DNA of 64,000 nt from an uncultured Pirellulaceae bacterium (GCA_937941455.1 CALDHM010000001.1:1-64000); one strand, 5' to 3'. Positions 20,407 through 29,961 are shown, numbered from the stretch's first letter. Notes: generated by a model from the sequence alone, not told the origin. Made by a program: numbers and translations.

Positions 20407-21936
20407 CTAGGGCCGGAAGTTGCGATTGAATTCCTCGATCACTTCCACGACGGCCTTGGTCGCGGGATGATCGCTTTTCTTCATCGCATCGCCATCGTTC
20501 TTGTGTTTGTCTACTAGATTCCAGACGTCTTGCTTCTTGTTGTGAACGAATTCGAGGAAGCTTTCCTCCCACTTCCGCACGGCGCTCACGGGGATGCCAT
20601 CGAGGTAGCCCTTGGTTCCCGCGAAGATCACCATGATTTGGTCAACGACGTGCAGCGGCTTGTACTGGTTTTGTTTGAGCAGTTCCACCATGCGGTAGCC
20701 GCGATCGAGGCGCGCCTGCGTCATGGCGTCCAGGTCGGTACCGAGTTGGGCAAAGGCTTCCAGCTCGCGGAAGGCCGCCAAGTCCAAACGGAGACCGCCG
20801 GCGACGTTCTTCATTGCCTTGACTTGTGCGGCACCGCCGACGCGAGAAACCGAGATCCCTGCATTCATGGCGGGGCGTACCCCGGCGAAGAACAAGTCGG
20901 GTTGCAAATAAATTTGGCCGTCTGTAATCGAAATCACGTTGGTGGGGATGTAGGCGGAAACTTCGCCTTCGAGCGTTTCGATGATCGGCAGCGACGTGAT
21001 GGAACCGGCTCCCAGAGCGTCGCTCAGCTTTGCCGACCGTTCGAGCAAGCGGCTGTGGCAGTAGAACACGTCACCCGGATAAGCCTCGCGGCCCGGAGGG
21101 CGGCGCATGAGAAGGGACAACTCGCGGTAGGCCTGGGCCTGCTTCGACAAGTCATCGTAAACGATCAAGCAATGCTGGCCCTTCCACATGAAGTACTCGG
21201 CCATCGCCGTTCCGGCGTATGGAGCGATGTATTGCAGCGGGGCAGGGGAGCTGGCACCGGCGACGATCACTGTGGTGTAGGCCATCGCACCCCGCTCGGT
21301 CAATTCCCGTACGACGTTGGCAACCGAGCTGTCCTTTTGTCCGACCGCGACGTAAAAACATTTCACGCCACTTTCTTTTTGGTTGATGATCGCGTCGATG
21401 GCAATGGCTGTCTTGCCCGTCTTGCGGTCGCCGATGATGAGTTCCCGCTGGCCGCGTCCGACGGGAGTCATCGCGTCAACAGCCTTGATCCCGGTTTGCA
21501 TCGGTTCGTGAACCGGCTTCCGCTCGGCGACCCCCGGTGCGATGACCTCGACAGGACGCGTTTCGGTGGAACTGATCGGTCCCTTGCCGTCCAGCGGATT
21601 ACCCAGCGGATCGATCACGCGACCGATCACGGCATCACCGACGGGCACCGACAACAGTGTGCCGAGCGCTTTGACCTGGTCTCCTTCGTTGATTTTGAGG
21701 TAGTCACCCAGGATGATCACCCCGACGGAGCTTTCCTCCAAGTTGAAGGCCAGTCCGATGATACCTCCCGGGAACTCGACCATTTCACCGGCCGAGACTC
21801 CGGTCAGGCCGTGGACGCGGGCGATACCGTCACCGACTTCGAGTACCGTCCCCACCTCGCGGACGTCGATTTGGCTTTCAAAGTTGGCGATCTCTTTTTG
21901 GATCACCGATGCGATTTCGTCAGCACTAATTTTCAT
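20407..21936 (-). CDS. atpA: F-type ATP synthase alpha subunit
   Basis: 509 residues, the usual length. It is the non-catalytic nucleotide-binding subunit of the F1 hexamer. Walker A is GDRKTGKT, Walker B is [12 protein letters not shown], and the family signature [21 protein letters not shown] is complete. The C-terminal helical domain ends EEFNRNF. The N-terminal [21 protein letters not shown] beta-barrel is present. It follows atpH by about 100 bases in the operon. Confidence 0.97.
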   Translation of the reverse strand: MKISADEIASVIQKEIANFESQIDVREVGTVLEVGDGIARVHGLTGVSAGEMVEFPGGIIGLAFNLEESSVGVIILGDYLKINEGDQVKALGTLLSVPVGDAVIGRVIDPLGNPLDGKGPISSTETRPVEVIAPGVAERKPVHEPMQTGIKAVDAMTPVGRGQRELIIGDRKTGKTAIAIDAIINQKESGVKCFYVAVGQKDSSVANVVRELTERGAMAYTTVIVAGASSPAPLQYIAPYAGTAMAEYFMWKGQHCLIVYDDLSKQAQAYRELSLLMRRPPGREAYPGDVFYCHSRLLERSAKLSDALGAGSITSLPIIETLEGEVSAYIPTNVISITDGQIYLQPDLFFAGVRPAMNAGISVSRVGGAAQVKAMKNVAGGLRLDLAAFRELEAFAQLGTDLDAMTQARLDRGYRMVELLKQNQYKPLHVVDQIMVIFAGTKGYLDGIPVSAVRKWEESFLEFVHNKKQDVWNLVDKHKNDGDAMKKSDHPATKAVVEVIEEFNRNFRP

Positions 21937-22039
21937 GACAACCTCGTATGTTCAATTGAGCGGCTACCGGGAAGCCGCCCGCGATATGTATGTTGGTTTA
22001 GGGTTCAGACCTGTCGGCTGAACGCCAATTTGCCACCGA

Positions 22040-22666
22040 TTAAACCGCGTCCGTGACGAACTGGTCGATGGATCGACGAATGGAATCGGCAACCCCCTTC
22101 ACTGCCTTGACTTTGATTTTTTCCAAGCGATTCTTCACGCTGGTGTCATAGACGGTGTCGCCGATCCTCACAACCACGCCGCCCAGGATCTCCGGATCGA
22201 CACGGACGGTGACGAGGACTTGTCGACCAACCATCTGCGAAAGTTTTTCCTCGAGCCGCCGCACGGCATCGCCATCGAGCGGAACCGCCGAAACGACCTC
22301 GCCCCGCACACGTCCGGCGACCTCATCTTGGATGTCGCGTGCAGCCCGTTCGACGGCCAGAAAGCAATCGAACCTCCCGCGCTTCGCCAGAAGTTTGAGA
22401 CCGTTGATCAGCAACGGCTCGGCTCGGCCCTTGAGCGCCGCATCGATCACATTGGCTTTGGCATCGTAGGGGACCTTAGGGGACTCCAACGTCGCGCGAA
22501 GCTTGGGGAGTTGGCGGAGAACCTCGGCGAACTGCGTGAGTTGTTCCACAAGGAGATCGAGCTTCCCATGCTGCTGCGCCTCGTTGAGCCAGGCGCGAGC
22601 GTAGACCTCGCCGACCTGGGCCATCGAGGCGTCGAGAACGCTGGGGATTTTTTCCGCTTCAGTCAT
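22040..22666 (-). CDS. atpH: F-type ATP synthase delta subunit
   Basis: 208 residues; slightly longer than the usual 175-185 because of a longer central linker. The subunit links F1 to the peripheral stalk. The N-terminal six-helix domain begins YARAWLNEAQQHG, and the C-terminal domain has VDPEILGGVVVRIGDTVYD and VKNRLEKIK, the conserved end of OSCP/delta proteins. It lies between atpF and atpA. Confidence 0.95.
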   Translation of the reverse strand: MTEAEKIPSVLDASMAQVGEVYARAWLNEAQQHGKLDLLVEQLTQFAEVLRQLPKLRATLESPKVPYDAKANVIDAALKGRAEPLLINGLKLLAKRGRFDCFLAVERAARDIQDEVAGRVRGEVVSAVPLDGDAVRRLEEKLSQMVGRQVLVTVRVDPEILGGVVVRIGDTVYDTSVKNRLEKIKVKAVKGVADSIRRSIDQFVTDAV

Positions 22667-22720
22667 GTGTCGATTTCAGTTCAACCCGTTGAGCGTAGCC
22701 AGTTCCGTCGAACTGGCAAT

Positions 22721-23272
22721 TTAGACTCGTTTAATGAATCCGTTGATCGACTCGTCGATCAGTTGCCGATGATCATCTTTGTTCAGGGAGCGGCCGATGA
22801 TCGAGCCTGCCAAGCCGACAGCGGTCTCGGCACTTTTTTCGGCCAGTTCCCGCACTGCCGCGTCCTTGGCCGCCTTGATTTCGGCCAGGGCGCGATCGCG
22901 CTGGGCTTGAGCAGCCGCATTCGCCTCGGCCACGATTTTTTCCTTGGCGGCCATGGCGTCCTTGCGAGCCTCTGCGACGATGGCGTCAGCTTGTTCCGCT
23001 ACTGCCGCCAGTTTTTGCTCGTAGGCCTTGAGCGTTTCCTGAGCTTCGGCGTTGGCGCGTTGAGCCGCCTCGATATTTTCGGCAATCGATCTCTCGCGTT
23101 GATCGAGAGCCTGCAGCAACGGCTTCCACGCAAACTTGGTGAGCAAAAACAGCAACCCCAAGAAAATCAGGATGGAAAAAATCATCAAGTCCAAGTCGCC
23201 CTTGAACGGATCGACTTTGGCATCATCACCAGCCTTGGCCAACAACACCGCAACAGAACTGAGACTGCTCAT
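22721..23272 (-). CDS. atpF: F-type ATP synthase b subunit
   Basis: 183 residues. One transmembrane helix near residues 28-48 (LMIFSILIFLGLLFLLTKFA) is followed by a long charged helix (AAQRANAEAQETLKAYEQ onward) that forms the peripheral stalk dimer. A 25-residue N-terminal extension, hydrophobic at first (SVAVLLAKAGDDAK), may be a cleaved or membrane-embedded leader. The C-terminus (AGSIIGRSLNKDDHRQLIDE) is typical. It lies between atpE and atpH. Confidence 0.96.
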   Translation of the reverse strand: MSSLSSVAVLLAKAGDDAKVDPFKGDLDLMIFSILIFLGLLFLLTKFAWKPLLQALDQRERSIAENIEAAQRANAEAQETLKAYEQKLAAVAEQADAIVAEARKDAMAAKEKIVAEANAAAQAQRDRALAEIKAAKDAAVRELAEKSAETAVGLAGSIIGRSLNKDDHRQLIDESINGFIKRV

Positions 23273-23312
23273 CGCATGCTCCGGAATGAAGTCCGAGAAA
23301 CGTTACCCGACG

Positions 23313-23606
23313 TTACTTTGCGGCACCGCCTTGGATCAGAGCCGTCAAGATGGCGAAGAATGCAGCACCTTCGATCAGAGCGGCCGCAATGATCATGGCC
23401 GTTTGAATCTTGCCGGCCATTTCGGGTTGGCGAGCGATCGCTTCGCAGGCCGAGCCGCCGATGCGACCGATACCCAAGCCAGCACCCAACACGGCCAGTC
23501 CAGCGCCGATCGCCGACAAGGTAGGCATCAGCGAATCGGCAGCCATCAAGGGCGAACCTACTGCACAAACTGCTGCAAACATGGAAGCCAACAACCACTT
23601 CGACAT
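23313..23606 (-). CDS. atpE: F-type ATP synthase c subunit (proteolipid)
   Basis: 97 residues, about 20 longer than classical c subunits because of an N-terminal signal-like leader (KWLLASMFAAVCAVGSPLMAAD). The two helices follow: GAGLAVLGAGLGIGRIG and MIIAAALIEGAAFFAILTAL, joined by the ARQPE loop (RQP signature). The ion-carrying Glu is at about residue 79, followed by Gly, and helix 1 lacks the Gln typical of sodium-binding rings, so a proton-coupled ring is more likely. A GGAG site lies 8 bases before the ATG. The ring rotates in the membrane during ATP synthesis. Confidence 0.96.
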   Translation of the reverse strand: MSKWLLASMFAAVCAVGSPLMAADSLMPTLSAIGAGLAVLGAGLGIGRIGGSACEAIARQPEMAGKIQTAMIIAAALIEGAAFFAILTALIQGGAAK

Positions 23607-23651
23607 TTAATTATCTCCGTCAAAAAGATGAACGAAAGTCAGTAAACCAAC

Positions 23652-24590
23652 TTAGTGAGCGTGTTGTGCAGAACCAATGAACAACGCCGCTAAAAACGTG
23701 AATACGTAAGCCTGCAAGAAGGCTACGAATAATTCCAAAACACTGATCGCGATCCCGGCCAGCACCGCTACCGGCGCCACCCCCCACACGAGATAGGTTG
23801 TCGAGACCGCGCCGATCAGTGCGACAAAGGCTGCCAGCACCAGGTGCCCAGCAAACATGTTCGCGAACAAACGAACGGCCAACACGAAGTGCTTGATCAA
23901 CAGCCCGAACATCTCGATCAACCAAATCCCCGGCACAATGATGATTTTCAACGCCGGCGGGAGATCCATATGCGGAGCCTGAGCTTTCAAGAACCCGACG
24001 ACCCCCATCTTTTTCATTCCCGAACCGACCACGACCAAAAAGGTCAGTACTGCAAAGGCCGCCGTCACCGAAATGGCACTGGTCACGCTCCCCAGCATCG
24101 GCACCATGCCGATCAGGTTCAGCGCGAGAATGAAAAAGAACAACGTCAGCAAAAACGGTAGAAATCGGTGAGCGTCGTGGGACCCAATCGCAGGCTTGGC
24201 GATTTCATCGCGGACAAATACGACGAACGATTCGAGCAAGTTCCACAATTTCCCTTGCGGTCGATTGCCATGAGCTACCCGCCGGGCCAACCAAACGAAG
24301 ACCAGCAGAACTAAAACCGCTGCCAAAACTTCCAGCACCATGAACTTGGTGATTTGAAAGCGGAACAACGATAGACCACCGGGTAACTGGATCAAGCCCG
24401 TGCCATTGTCGAAGAGCTGGGGGATATGCCACTTCCCACCTAGAAATGCCGGGACTTCGAAATAAGTTGCGTCTTGAACGTGATCGAACAGGTGCGATGG
24501 ACTGAGATGATAGGCCATGCCGCGCTCGATCCGCTCGCCAAACGAAGCAGCATCAAGCGACTTGTCGGAAATCTCTTTTACGTCAACCAC
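23652..24590 (-). CDS. atpB: F-type ATP synthase a subunit
   Basis: 312 residues from a GTG. The membrane subunit forms the proton half-channels against the c ring. Hydrophobic helices run through most of the protein (FMVLEVLAAVLVLLVFVWL, FLPFLLTLFFFILALNLIG, ISVTAAFAVLTFLVVVG). The essential Arg is in the penultimate-helix motif LAVRLFANMFAGHLVLAAF. The C-terminal helix (LELFVAFLQAYVFTFLAALF) has the conserved Q-A-Y/F pattern. It lies upstream of atpE and follows the atpI-like gene. Confidence 0.96.
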   Translation of the reverse strand: MVDVKEISDKSLDAASFGERIERGMAYHLSPSHLFDHVQDATYFEVPAFLGGKWHIPQLFDNGTGLIQLPGGLSLFRFQITKFMVLEVLAAVLVLLVFVWLARRVAHGNRPQGKLWNLLESFVVFVRDEIAKPAIGSHDAHRFLPFLLTLFFFILALNLIGMVPMLGSVTSAISVTAAFAVLTFLVVVGSGMKKMGVVGFLKAQAPHMDLPPALKIIIVPGIWLIEMFGLLIKHFVLAVRLFANMFAGHLVLAAFVALIGAVSTTYLVWGVAPVAVLAGIAISVLELFVAFLQAYVFTFLAALFIGSAQHAH

Positions 24591-24676
24591 AATTCACACT
24601 CGCAGCAACGATGTCGAATGGATTTTTCGTTCGCGCCGTTGCCACGAAGCTACCCATGCGGATGTGTTCAGTGTCG

Positions 24677-24994
24677 TCAACGGTCGCGATTCACGTGGAC
24701 TGCACGTCCCACCGCCACGGAGACAGATACAAGATAGGCAATCAAGATCACGATGGCGTACGTGCTGATTCGGAAGGTCGTAGTGTATTCCATCAATAAC
24801 AGGATTCCGAGGGGCAGAATTGTGCGACAAATTGCCGCCAAACCTAGCCGCGCAAGGGCCAGTTCATTAGCGCTCAACCGCCGTTCGAGAATGCTGGTCA
24901 GTCCATAGCAAGCTGCGAATATGGCAATGACCAAAATCGTGTACATCGATGACGTCGCGCGATGGAAATCGATTCTCGGCAGTCGGATCGCCAA
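24677..24994 (-). CDS. Small membrane protein at the atpI position
   Basis: 105 residues with about four short hydrophobic helices (MYTILVIAIFAACYGLTSI, LARLGLAAICRTILPLGILLL, YAIVILIAYLVSVSVAVG). The start is a TTG that directly follows the TAG of atpZ. Position between atpZ and atpB fits ATP synthase subunit I, an assembly factor for the c ring in other bacteria. Sequence similarity to known AtpI is not obvious to me, so the function comes from context only. Confidence 0.65.
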   Translation of the reverse strand: MAIRLPRIDFHRATSSMYTILVIAIFAACYGLTSILERRLSANELALARLGLAAICRTILPLGILLLMEYTTTFRISTYAIVILIAYLVSVSVAVGRAVHVNRDR

Positions 24995-25273
24995 CTATTC
25001 TAATCGTTGAACGAGTTTATAAAGCTGCCATGTGCCGGCGATCGCGCCGAGGGCGAAGCCCAGACAGGTCAGCACCACTCCAGTCTTGAGCCATCGATCA
25101 AGTCCGTAGCCGATCAATGTTGGAATCACCAGTCCGAGACTGGCCGCGGTGATCTGCGAGACCTTGTCAATCGCCAAAGCCATTGCCGAACGGTCATCAA
25201 CCGATTCAGTCTCCACTGAGTCCGGCGGTGTCTTGTCCTGAGTGTGCGAGCTGGTTGGGGGAGTTGCGGACAA
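24995..25273 (-). CDS. atpZ: AtpZ/AtpI-family subunit
   Basis: 92 residues: a 30-residue polar N-terminus rich in Ser/Thr/Asp and then two helices (ITAASLGLVIPTLIGYGLDRWL and GVVLTCLGFALGAIAGTWQLYKLV). The GYGLDRWL and GxxxGxWxLYK pattern is that of AtpZ/AtpI proteins encoded at the head of atp operons, proposed to assist assembly or to transport cations for it. It starts at a TTG with GAGG about 7 bases upstream. It is the first gene of the operon. Confidence 0.8.
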   Translation of the reverse strand: MSATPPTSSHTQDKTPPDSVETESVDDRSAMALAIDKVSQITAASLGLVIPTLIGYGLDRWLKTGVVLTCLGFALGAIAGTWQLYKLVQRLE

Positions 25274-25907
25274 CGGGGGGCCTCAAAGTGCCATGAGTAG
25301 CAGAGTGTCCTCTGTCGGATTCATTCGAGGACGTTTTGGTCATTGCCGATTTATAGTTGAAAAATTCTGCGAGACCTAGCCCCTCCCGGTCCGCGGGTCT
25401 ATCCCAAAACTAGCCCACGCTTGGACTTCGGGCTACGGGTGAGATCGGTCTTGGGATAGACGCTTCGGCGGCGGGCCGGAAGCGGCGGCATGAGCCCAAC
25501 CACCGTAACCCGTCGCTCTGCATCTTCAAGGCAACTAGAACAAGACAGCCAGAAAGCCGTGGCGGTCCCTTCCAGTGGCATGATAACGATTCAAACGGCT
25601 GTTCTTAGAAATTGGCCGTAAAAGTGGGGGGGACGGGAAAGAACGGGTATGCTCTCGAGCGGCAAACGTCGGTCGAAAACTCAAAATAATCGCGAAAAAT
25701 GCTCGGTTTCTCTTCCGAAACGCTGGGAAAAAAGAATTTTGCCATTATAATCGACAGGCGATCAAAACTGCCGCACCGTTCGTAAAGTATTCATAGACGA
25801 GCATGAATCGCACACCCCCAACTGGGGGAGTGGCGATTTGGCGACAGAGGTTACAAAGTTCTGGTTTTTGCAGCTTCCGAGTGCGAGCGGTGACTTAGGT
25901 TCGCCGG
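25274..25907. other. Divergent promoter region between atp operon and DUF4912 gene
   Basis: No gene is seen. The region must drive the atp operon leftward and the DUF4912 gene rightward. On the minus strand an ACTATAAATC sequence near 25353-25358 could be a -10 for the atp operon, without a good -35. On the plus strand a TATAAT lies at 25746-25751 (separate entry). The short minus ORF 25399-25581 has no recognisable motif. Confidence 0.4.
25746..25751 (+). promoter_or_regulatory. Candidate -10 box (TATAAT)
   Basis: A perfect TATAAT sits in an AT-rich stretch (AAAAAAGAATTTTGCCAT precedes it) about 160 bases before the ATG of the DUF4912 gene. No TTGACA-like hexamer occurs 16-18 bases upstream, so the call is weak. 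Confidence 0.3.
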
Positions 25908-27122
25908 ATGGACTCGAACCCAGCAGGCCCAGGACTGCGACGACAATCGGGAGAGAGCACCTTGGTTACCCTTGCAAACCTACGATCCCAAACTTCGAAG
26001 GATTTGGCTCAATTGGCCCGCTCCAGTGGCGTAACCGGGTGGAGCTCGATGCGGAAGGAGCAGCTGATCAAGGCGCTGATGAAGGTGCTCAAAAAACGAG
26101 AAGCGAACCTCAGCAAGGCAGCCCAAAAATCTGCCAGCCCAGCCAAGGACGTCCGGCCGAAGAAAACGCCGACTACCAGCCAGAAATTGCCCACTCGCGC
26201 CAAAAGTACTGGTAAAACTCCCCCAAATTTGGAGGTCGAACGCTCAGCAATCGCCGCGAAACTGGAGCGGGAAGCCGTCGAGCGGGAACGTCTCAAAAAC
26301 TTAGCCTTAACCGCTTCGCTGGCCAAGGACGAAAAAAAGGTCGAGAAGGATCGACTGATCCTCATCGTCCGAGATTCGTTTTGGCTGCAAGCGTACTGGG
26401 AAGTCACCCCGGCGACGATCAGCCGCGCCAAAACCTCGCTGGAAAAAAACTGGCGCGGTGCGAAACCGGTACTGCGACTCTTCGAGATCATCGAGGAGAA
26501 TGATTCTCAAGTAGAAAAACTGGTCCGCGAGATTCCCATTCATAGCGGCGTCGATACTTGGTACATCGACACCCTCAACCCGCCGAAAACGTATCGGGCA
26601 GCGATCGGCTACGTTACCGAGGCCGGACGGTTCTTCTCGCTGTGCCGGAGCAATCGCGTGTCGACGCCGTCCACCAGCGTGAAAGCCCCGTCCAGCCACT
26701 GGGCGGACATTGCCGCCGATTGCGAAAATTATTTCGCAATGAGCGGCGGTTACGATCCGCTGGCCGAGACCAATGACTTGCGGGAAATTTTCGAAGAAAA
26801 ACTGAAACGGCCCATGATCGCGATGGGGCCAAACCATGCCGCATTGCTCGATCAGAATCTGGATTTCCCCTTCGAAGTGGACGCGCAGATGGTGATCTAC
26901 GGTGTCGCCAGCCCAGGGGCCAGCGTGACGCTCGCCGGCGAACCAGTGAAGGTGGATGCCGACGGCAATTTCTCCATCCGGCTGGACTTTCCCGACAAGC
27001 GGCAAGTTCTCCCGGTAGTCGCCTGCAGCCGCGACGGTTCACAGCAACGCACGACGGTCTTGGCGATCGAGCGAAACACCAAGGTCATGGAAGCAATCAA
27101 TATCGATTCCGACGATCTGTAG
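25908..27122 (+). CDS. DUF4912-domain protein with Rho-N/SAP-like N-terminal motif
   Basis: 404 residues from ATG 25908. A TTG at 25962 (LVTLANLRSQTSKDL) would begin nearer the first conserved segment and may be the true start. Residues about 25-65 (TSKDLAQLARSSGVTGWSSM, RKEQLIKALMKVL) form a Rho N-terminal/SAP-like helical motif, which binds nucleic acid in other proteins. A basic, Ala/Lys-rich linker follows. DUF4912 runs about 145-250 (DRLILIVRDSFWLQAYWEVT, DTWYIDTLNPPKTYRAAIGY). The C-terminal part has an Ig-like or carboxypeptidase-regulatory-like fold (YGVASPGASVTLAGEPVKVD). Function is unknown. Single gene. Confidence 0.82.
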   Translation: MDSNPAGPGLRRQSGESTLVTLANLRSQTSKDLAQLARSSGVTGWSSMRKEQLIKALMKVLKKREANLSKAAQKSASPAKDVRPKKTPTTSQKLPTRAKSTGKTPPNLEVERSAIAAKLEREAVERERLKNLALTASLAKDEKKVEKDRLILIVRDSFWLQAYWEVTPATISRAKTSLEKNWRGAKPVLRLFEIIEENDSQVEKLVREIPIHSGVDTWYIDTLNPPKTYRAAIGYVTEAGRFFSLCRSNRVSTPSTSVKAPSSHWADIAADCENYFAMSGGYDPLAETNDLREIFEEKLKRPMIAMGPNHAALLDQNLDFPFEVDAQMVIYGVASPGASVTLAGEPVKVDADGNFSIRLDFPDKRQVLPVVACSRDGSQQRTTVLAIERNTKVMEAINIDSDDL

Positions 27123-27460
27123 CTCGGGGTGTTTTTTCGGCCTTCGGCCGCGAGGATCATGGTAAAAAAATCCTCGCGTTTGGTGCAAGGTCACATCTCT
27201 CTACCGGGTTCGAATCGAACTCGAGTACCCTGCTTGGTTGTGGAGGGGAACCGTCTGACTCTCGATGTCCCACCGCTCTCCCGAAACCCGACGCCCGCCA
27301 AGCCCTAGCCCGCGGTTCCTGTACAAGACGTGCGTGGAGCGTCCCAGCCGTTTGTTTTGGGGCCACGCGTATCGTCCGCAATGTCCCCACCAGCGACGAA
27401 GTGGGCCTGCGGGTTCGGCGAAACGCCTGCCAGCGATTCGGTAGACAAAGAGCCTGTCCC

Positions 27461-27500
27461 AATACGTTCTCATCCCAATACGTTCTCAAATACGTTCTCA
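27461..27500. repeat. Three copies of AATACGTTCTCA
   Basis: The 12-mer AATACGTTCTCA occurs at 27461-27472, 27477-27488 and 27489-27500; the last two are adjacent and the first is separated by four bases. It lies in a gene-free stretch (27123-27654) between the DUF4912 and ABC-F genes. No ORF in that stretch is convincing. Function unknown; may be slippage or binding-site repeats. Confidence 0.65.
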
Positions 27501-27515
27501 CGGGTGGACCCCGTG
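27499..27515. repeat. CACGGG/CCCGTG hairpin, REP-like
   Basis: CACGGGTGGACCCCGTG has 6-base arms and a 5-base loop. It shares its arms with the 13112-13131 palindrome, and a further CCCCCGTGCCAC half-copy lies about 20 bases downstream. Probably part of the same dispersed family. Confidence 0.45.
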
Positions 27516-27654
27516 CCACTTGACTCGGGCAGGACCCCCGTGCCACAAGTTGGCAGTTTTGAGATAGGCTTAAAATTCTTGTCGGCCCGGGTACCGCAGC
27601 GGTACGCCAACCGTCCATCGATCATTGTGAATTAGCTACGAGCCATTCTTATTC

Positions 27655-29571
27655 ATGTCCCTACTATTGTCAGTCAGTCACATCCAAAAAACGTTCGCCG
27701 AGGAACCGGTGCTCGAGGACGTGTCGTTCGACATTCGCACCGAGGAAAAGGTCGCTCTGATCGGGCCAAACGGAGCGGGAAAAACGACACTTTTGAAAAT
27801 CTTGATGGGGCAACTTGAGCCCGATCGGGGGAGCGTGGAACTGGCCAAGGGGATCAAATTCGGTTTCTTGGCCCAGCGGCCCGAATTCGATGCCGAGCAG
27901 ACCCTCTGGCAAGTGGCCGAGTGTGCGGTCGCCGATTTGAAAGCAATGCAAGTCGAGGCGGAACGGCTCTCCGCTCAAATCGCCGCAGCGACCGATCGGG
28001 AGCAATTGGCCGCGCTAAGCAAACGCTTCGATGATCTGCACCATCAGATCGAACTCCGGGGCGGGTTCAAGCTCGACTACAAAATCGAACGCGTGCTGCA
28101 CGGTCTGGGGTTTCGCGACAGCGATTTTGAGCGTCCGGCCCGTTTGCTCAGTGGTGGCGAAGTCAATCGGCTGATGTTAGGCATGTTGTTGATCGAGGAG
28201 CCCGATTTGATGCTGCTCGATGAACCCTCCAACCACTTGGACATCGAGGCCACCGAGTGGTTGGAAGAGTTCCTGATCCGTTCTCGGCAGGCTTATTTAC
28301 TGGTCAGTCACGATCGTTATTTTTTGGATCGCTCGGTTTCTCGAACGCTCGAACTCGTCAATGGTACGATTGAGGATTACCCCGGCAACTTCTCGAAGTA
28401 TCAAACGCTCAAGGCGCAGCGGCTGCTCGTTCAGCAACGCACTTTCGAGAAACAACAAACGGAAATCGCTAAGATCGAGGACTTCATTCGCCGCAATCAC
28501 TACGGCCAGAAGGCCGCTCAAGCCGAGGACCGCCGCAAAAAGCTGGACCGGATTGAACGTGTCGCGTTGCCCCGGCAAATCACATTGCCGCCGATGCGAT
28601 TCGCCGAACCTTCCCGGACGGGCGATATCGTGTTGCGGGTGGAAAAACTGACCAAGTCGTTCGGGGGAAAAGTACTTTTCCGAGACGTGTCCTTTCAGAT
28701 CGAGCGGGGGGAGCGGTGGGGCATCTTGGGACCCAACGGTTGCGGCAAGTCCACGCTCCTGAACTGCTTGGTCGGAAAAGAACCGGCTGACGCCGGTCAG
28801 GTGGTGTTGGGCACTGGTGTGCGGCTGGGATACTTCGACCAGAAATTGCGAAGTATCGACGATCGTTTGCCGGCCTACGAAGCGGTGCGACCGCCGCACA
28901 AGGAAATGGTCGACCGCGAGCGGCGCGATTTGCTAGCGCTGTTCGGCGTGACGGGGGACCTGGCCTTGCAAACGGTGGCGTCCTTGAGCGGTGGGGAACG
29001 AAATCGGGTGGCGCTCGCACGACTGGCCGCCTACGATGCGAACTTTTTGGTTCTTGACGAACCGACCAACCATCTGGACCTGTGGTCCCGCGAGGCCTTG
29101 GAAAATGCGCTCAAGGCATTCGAGGGAACCTTGCTGGTCGTCAGCCATGACCGGTTTTTTCTCAACCAGATTTGTACGCATCTTTTGGTCTTCCGGCCCG
29201 ATCGCGTGCAGACTATCGCGGGAAACTTCGACACCTATCGCCAGCTCGAGCAAGCCAGAGCCGCCGAGGAACGCGAGCAGCGCGAGGGCGTCCGGCAGGG
29301 CGAAAAATCACGCGGTTCCCTGACGCCGTCAACTGGCGACTATCAGCCGTCCCGCAAGCGGAAATACAGGTACCGCAAAGTGGCAGACATCGAGGCCGAA
29401 ATCTCGGCGCGCGAGGCCGATATCGAACGGATTCATTTCGAACTGTCGAATCCCGAAGTGCTGCGCCAGGGGGCGCTGGTTGTTGCACTCAAACAACAAT
29501 TGGAGGAGCACCACGAACAGTTAACGCAACTCTACGACCATTGGCAGGAAGCCATCGAGCTTAACGGCTAA
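27655..29571 (+). CDS. ABC-F family ATPase (Uup-like)
   Basis: 638 residues with two ABC cassettes and no membrane helices, the ABC-F layout. Cassette 1 has GPNGAGKTT, LSGGE and LMLLDEPSNHLD; cassette 2 has GPNGCGKST, LSGGE and FLVLDEPTNHLD. Both catalytic Glu residues are kept, so ATP hydrolysis is likely. The inter-cassette linker (VQQRTFEKQQTEIAKIEDF and a basic stretch) is the ribosome-interacting P-site tRNA motif region. The C-terminal about 70 residues are charged and coiled-coil-like, as in Uup. Such proteins relieve translational stalls or act in ribosome/DNA processes. An antibiotic-resistance role is not indicated. Single gene. Confidence 0.92.
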   Translation: MSLLLSVSHIQKTFAEEPVLEDVSFDIRTEEKVALIGPNGAGKTTLLKILMGQLEPDRGSVELAKGIKFGFLAQRPEFDAEQTLWQVAECAVADLKAMQVEAERLSAQIAAATDREQLAALSKRFDDLHHQIELRGGFKLDYKIERVLHGLGFRDSDFERPARLLSGGEVNRLMLGMLLIEEPDLMLLDEPSNHLDIEATEWLEEFLIRSRQAYLLVSHDRYFLDRSVSRTLELVNGTIEDYPGNFSKYQTLKAQRLLVQQRTFEKQQTEIAKIEDFIRRNHYGQKAAQAEDRRKKLDRIERVALPRQITLPPMRFAEPSRTGDIVLRVEKLTKSFGGKVLFRDVSFQIERGERWGILGPNGCGKSTLLNCLVGKEPADAGQVVLGTGVRLGYFDQKLRSIDDRLPAYEAVRPPHKEMVDRERRDLLALFGVTGDLALQTVASLSGGERNRVALARLAAYDANFLVLDEPTNHLDLWSREALENALKAFEGTLLVVSHDRFFLNQICTHLLVFRPDRVQTIAGNFDTYRQLEQARAAEEREQREGVRQGEKSRGSLTPSTGDYQPSRKRKYRYRKVADIEAEISAREADIERIHFELSNPEVLRQGALVVALKQQLEEHHEQLTQLYDHWQEAIELNG

Positions 29572-29664
29572 CCTAGGAGGCAGCGGCGCAAAAAAACGGG
29601 ACGGAATCGTGCGATCCCATCCCGTTCGGTTACTTTTGCGGCAGAGGCGCTCACCGCAAAACGG

Positions 29665-29961
29665 TCACCAACACCGGTAATAGCCACCGGGGACGTAAAT
29701 CGGAGGTCGATAGTAGTAACCACTGCCGTAGAAGCCACGATGGTAGATGCTGTGATAGCGGATGGCGGGGAACGGATAAGCATAGCCCCAACCTGGTCCC
29801 CAAGCTAAACCAGGGTGGCCAGACCAATGGCCGAACCCGGCATTACCGAAGCCGACACTGATGAAGGTTCCGCCGCCGCGATGGACGACCTGAGCCGATG
29901 CGGGCTCGGACCAGACAGCCATCGTTACAACGGCCACAACAAGGGCACAAAATCGAATCAT
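29665..29961 (-). CDS. Small exported Gly/Tyr-rich protein, unknown function
   Basis: 98 residues: a clear signal peptide (IRFCALVVAVVTMAVWSEPASAQ) and then a low-complexity mature part rich in Gly, Tyr, His and Pro (GWGYAYPFPAIRYHSIYHRG, YYYRPPIYVPGGYYRCW). The only Cys of the mature protein is the penultimate residue. Probably a cell-surface or periplasmic structural peptide. No family recognised. Confidence 0.65.
   Translation of the reverse strand: MIRFCALVVAVVTMAVWSEPASAQVVHRGGGTFISVGFGNAGFGHWSGHPGLAWGPGWGYAYPFPAIRYHSIYHRGFYGSGYYYRPPIYVPGGYYRCW

Noticed and set aside
20530-22056. 508-residue plus-strand ORF
   Set aside because: Antisense shadow of atpA; no family motifs.
25895-25990. 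tRNA-like GGGTTCGAGTCC on the minus strand
   Set aside because: The T-loop-like sequence has no matching 5-bp stem, acceptor or anticodon arms.
27195-27230. tRNA-like GGGTTCGAATC on the plus strand
   Set aside because: No T-stem or acceptor pairing around it.
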